Source: Fibrobacter sp.
GTDB taxonomy: Bacteria; Fibrobacterota; Fibrobacteria; Fibrobacterales; Fibrobacteraceae
Reading direction: 5' to 3'
Assembly (NCBI GenBank): GCA_017520105.1
Contig: JAFWRL010000250.1
Location: 1-13,098 of the forward strand
Length of the DNA: 13,098 bases
Below the pieces are notes generated by a model. That model saw only the letters and a program-made list of their open reading frames with translations, made no database searches and was not told the origin of the DNA. This document shows, one piece after another, positions 11,918 to 13,098 of this stretch (the stretch's first letter is position 1; each line of letters starts with the position of its first letter). The translations under genes were made by a program, and so were the position numbers.

Positions 11918-13098
11918 ATGAAGATTGAAGGCATCGACAAAGTCCTTATCATCGGTTCTGGCCCGATCGTGATCGGTCAGGCTTGCGAATTCGACTATTC
12001 CGGCACCCAGGCTTGTAAGGCCCTGCGCGAACAGGGTTACAAGATCGTGCTCGTGAACTCTAACCCGGCTACCATCATGACCGACCCGGTCATGGCCGAT
12101 GCCACTTACATCGAACCGCTGAACGTCGCCCGCCTCACCCAGATTATCGAAAAGGAACGCCCGCAGGCCCTCCTCCCGAACTTGGGCGGTCAGACTGGCT
12201 TGAACCTCGCTTGTGCCCTCAACAAGGCCGGCGTCTTGGACAAGTACGGCGTGAAGGTCATCGGTGTGAACCTCGACGCTATCGAACGCGGCGAAGACCG
12301 TGAAGTCTTCAAGGAAACCATGCAGAAGCTCGGCATCGACACCCCGCGCTCCGGCATTTGCCACTCTGTGGAAGAAGCCGAAAAGATCGTGGCCGAAATC
12401 GGTTACCCGGTCGTTGTTCGCCCGGCTTACACCATGGGCGGTGCAGGCGGCGGTTTCTGCTACAACGTGGAAGAACTCCGCACCATCTGCTCCAACGGTC
12501 TTGAACTCTCCATGACGCACCAGTGCCTCATCGAAGAATCCATCCTCGGTTGGGAAGAGCTGGAAGTCGAAGTCGTGCGCGATTCCAAGAACCAGATGAT
12601 CGCCATCTGCTTCATCGAAAACATCGACCCGGTGGGCGTGCATACCGGCGACTCCTTCTGTGCCGCCCCGTTCCTCACCATCGATAAGGCCCTCGAAGAA
12701 CGCCTCAAGCGCGATGCTTTCAAGATTGTGGAATCCATCGGCGTGATTGGCGGTACCAACGTCCAGTTCGCTCACGACCCGAAGACGGGCCGCGTGGTGA
12801 TTATCGAAATCAACCCGCGTACCTCTCGCTCCTCCGCTCTTGCTTCCAAGGCTACCGGCTTTCCGATCGCTCTCGTTTCTGCAAAGCTCGCTGCCGGCCT
12901 TACCCTCGACCAGATTCCGTACTGGCGCGATGGCTCCCTCGAAAAGTACACCCCGAGCGGTGACTACGTTGTGCTCAAGTTCGCTCGCTGGGCATTCGAA
13001 AAGTTCCGCGGCGTGGATGACTGCCTCGGCACCCAGATGAAGGCCGTGGGCGAAGTCATGGCTATCGGCAAGACCTACAAGGAAACCCTCCAGAAGGC
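11918..13098 (+). CDS. carB: Carbamoyl-phosphate synthase large subunit, N-terminal part (cut by window end)
   Basis: The frame is open from the ATG to the last base (393 codons plus 2 bases of a protein normally near 1,070 residues). CarB combines bicarbonate, ATP and ammonia from the CarA glutaminase to make carbamoyl phosphate for pyrimidine and arginine synthesis in the cytoplasm. Diagnostic segments are VLIIGSGPIVIGQACEFDYS (about 7-26), VNSNPATIMTDP (about 47-58), PNLGGQTGLNLA (about 87-98), the ATP-grasp loop RPAYTMGGAGGG (about 168-179) and EINPRTSRSSALASKATGFP (about 297-316), ending with TQMKAVGEVMAIG. It lacks a TxxE-type oddity or frameshift in the visible part. GGAG (11907-11910) lies seven bases from the ATG. 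No carA precedes it, so the small subunit gene is either downstream or elsewhere. Codon use is highly biased, as in HU. Transcription may read through the upstream terminator element. Confidence 0.96.
   Translation, partial: MKIEGIDKVLIIGSGPIVIGQACEFDYSGTQACKALREQGYKIVLVNSNPATIMTDPVMADATYIEPLNVARLTQIIEKERPQALLPNLGGQTGLNLACALNKAGVLDKYGVKVIGVNLDAIERGEDREVFKETMQKLGIDTPRSGICHSVEEAEKIVAEIGYPVVVRPAYTMGGAGGGFCYNVEELRTICSNGLELSMTHQCLIEESILGWEELEVEVVRDSKNQMIAICFIENIDPVGVHTGDSFCAAPFLTIDKALEERLKRDAFKIVESIGVIGGTNVQFAHDPKTGRVVIIEINPRTSRSSALASKATGFPIALVSAKLAAGLTLDQIPYWRDGSLEKYTPSGDYVVLKFARWAFEKFRGVDDCLGTQMKAVGEVMAIGKTYKETLQK

Noticed and set aside
11897..12775. 292-codon minus-strand frame across the carB start
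   Set aside because: Shadow of carB, which is unmistakable on the plus strand and simply has no stop inside the window.
1..13098. CRISPR array, transposase, tRNA or rRNA genes, phage genes
   Set aside because: I looked on both strands and saw no regularly spaced repeats of CRISPR size, no transposase or integrase motifs, no tRNA-like cloverleaf with a TTCGA loop and no rRNA segment.

Overview
The window looks like chromosomal DNA of a Fibrobacter-type bacterium (phylum Fibrobacterota). The best evidence is a secreted protein carrying two copies of the Fibrobacter succinogenes major paralogous (FISUMP) domain. Lipoproteins with poly-serine after the lipobox and the strong GAA/AAG/NNC codon preference of the conserved genes fit too. 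This is a Gram-negative cell: there are lipoproteins, an OmpA peptidoglycan-binding domain and barrel-like outer-membrane proteins. The species cannot be named from the sequence alone.

Layout. (1) 1-928: the 3' tail of an unidentified gene, then a promoter and a lipoprotein with a barrel-like body. (2) 984-2639, minus strand: a biotin-dependent carboxyltransferase of the transcarboxylase 5S / oxaloacetate decarboxylase alpha type that lacks its own biotin domain. It shares a bidirectional terminator with the lipoprotein gene. (3) 2783-4225, minus: an exported protein with an SH3-like N-terminal region and a barrel-like C-terminus. Divergent to it, 4432-6402, plus: the FISUMP-FISUMP-OmpA cell-surface protein, ending at a strong bidirectional terminator. 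(4) 6468-7488, minus: a CnoX/YbbN-type thioredoxin-TPR chaperone gene followed after one base by a two-helix membrane protein. (5) 7489-7755: a gene-free stretch of direct repeats and perfect palindromes that looks like a dispersed intergenic element. (6) 7756-10868, plus: a tight four-gene operon encoding a cysteine-rich zinc-ribbon protein, two paralogous membrane-anchored periplasmic proteins and an AI-2E-family (PerM-like) permease. (7) 10976-11275: an HU-type DNA-binding protein. (8) 11411-11608: a 65-residue lipoprotein. (9) 11642-11835: a promoter, a structured RNA with a closing stem, and an intrinsic terminator, followed by a copy of a widespread GTCATCCTGAGCG-type repeat. (10) 11918-end: the N-terminal 393 codons of carB (carbamoyl-phosphate synthase large subunit), cut by the window edge.

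How the parts fit. Most of the window is housekeeping (carB, HU, carboxyltransferase, CnoX) mixed with envelope proteins typical of the lineage. The least explained parts are the four-gene membrane operon and the RNA/terminator element in front of carB. The latter could be a free small RNA or a leader that controls carB by attenuation. I saw no transposase, CRISPR array, tRNA, rRNA or phage gene.
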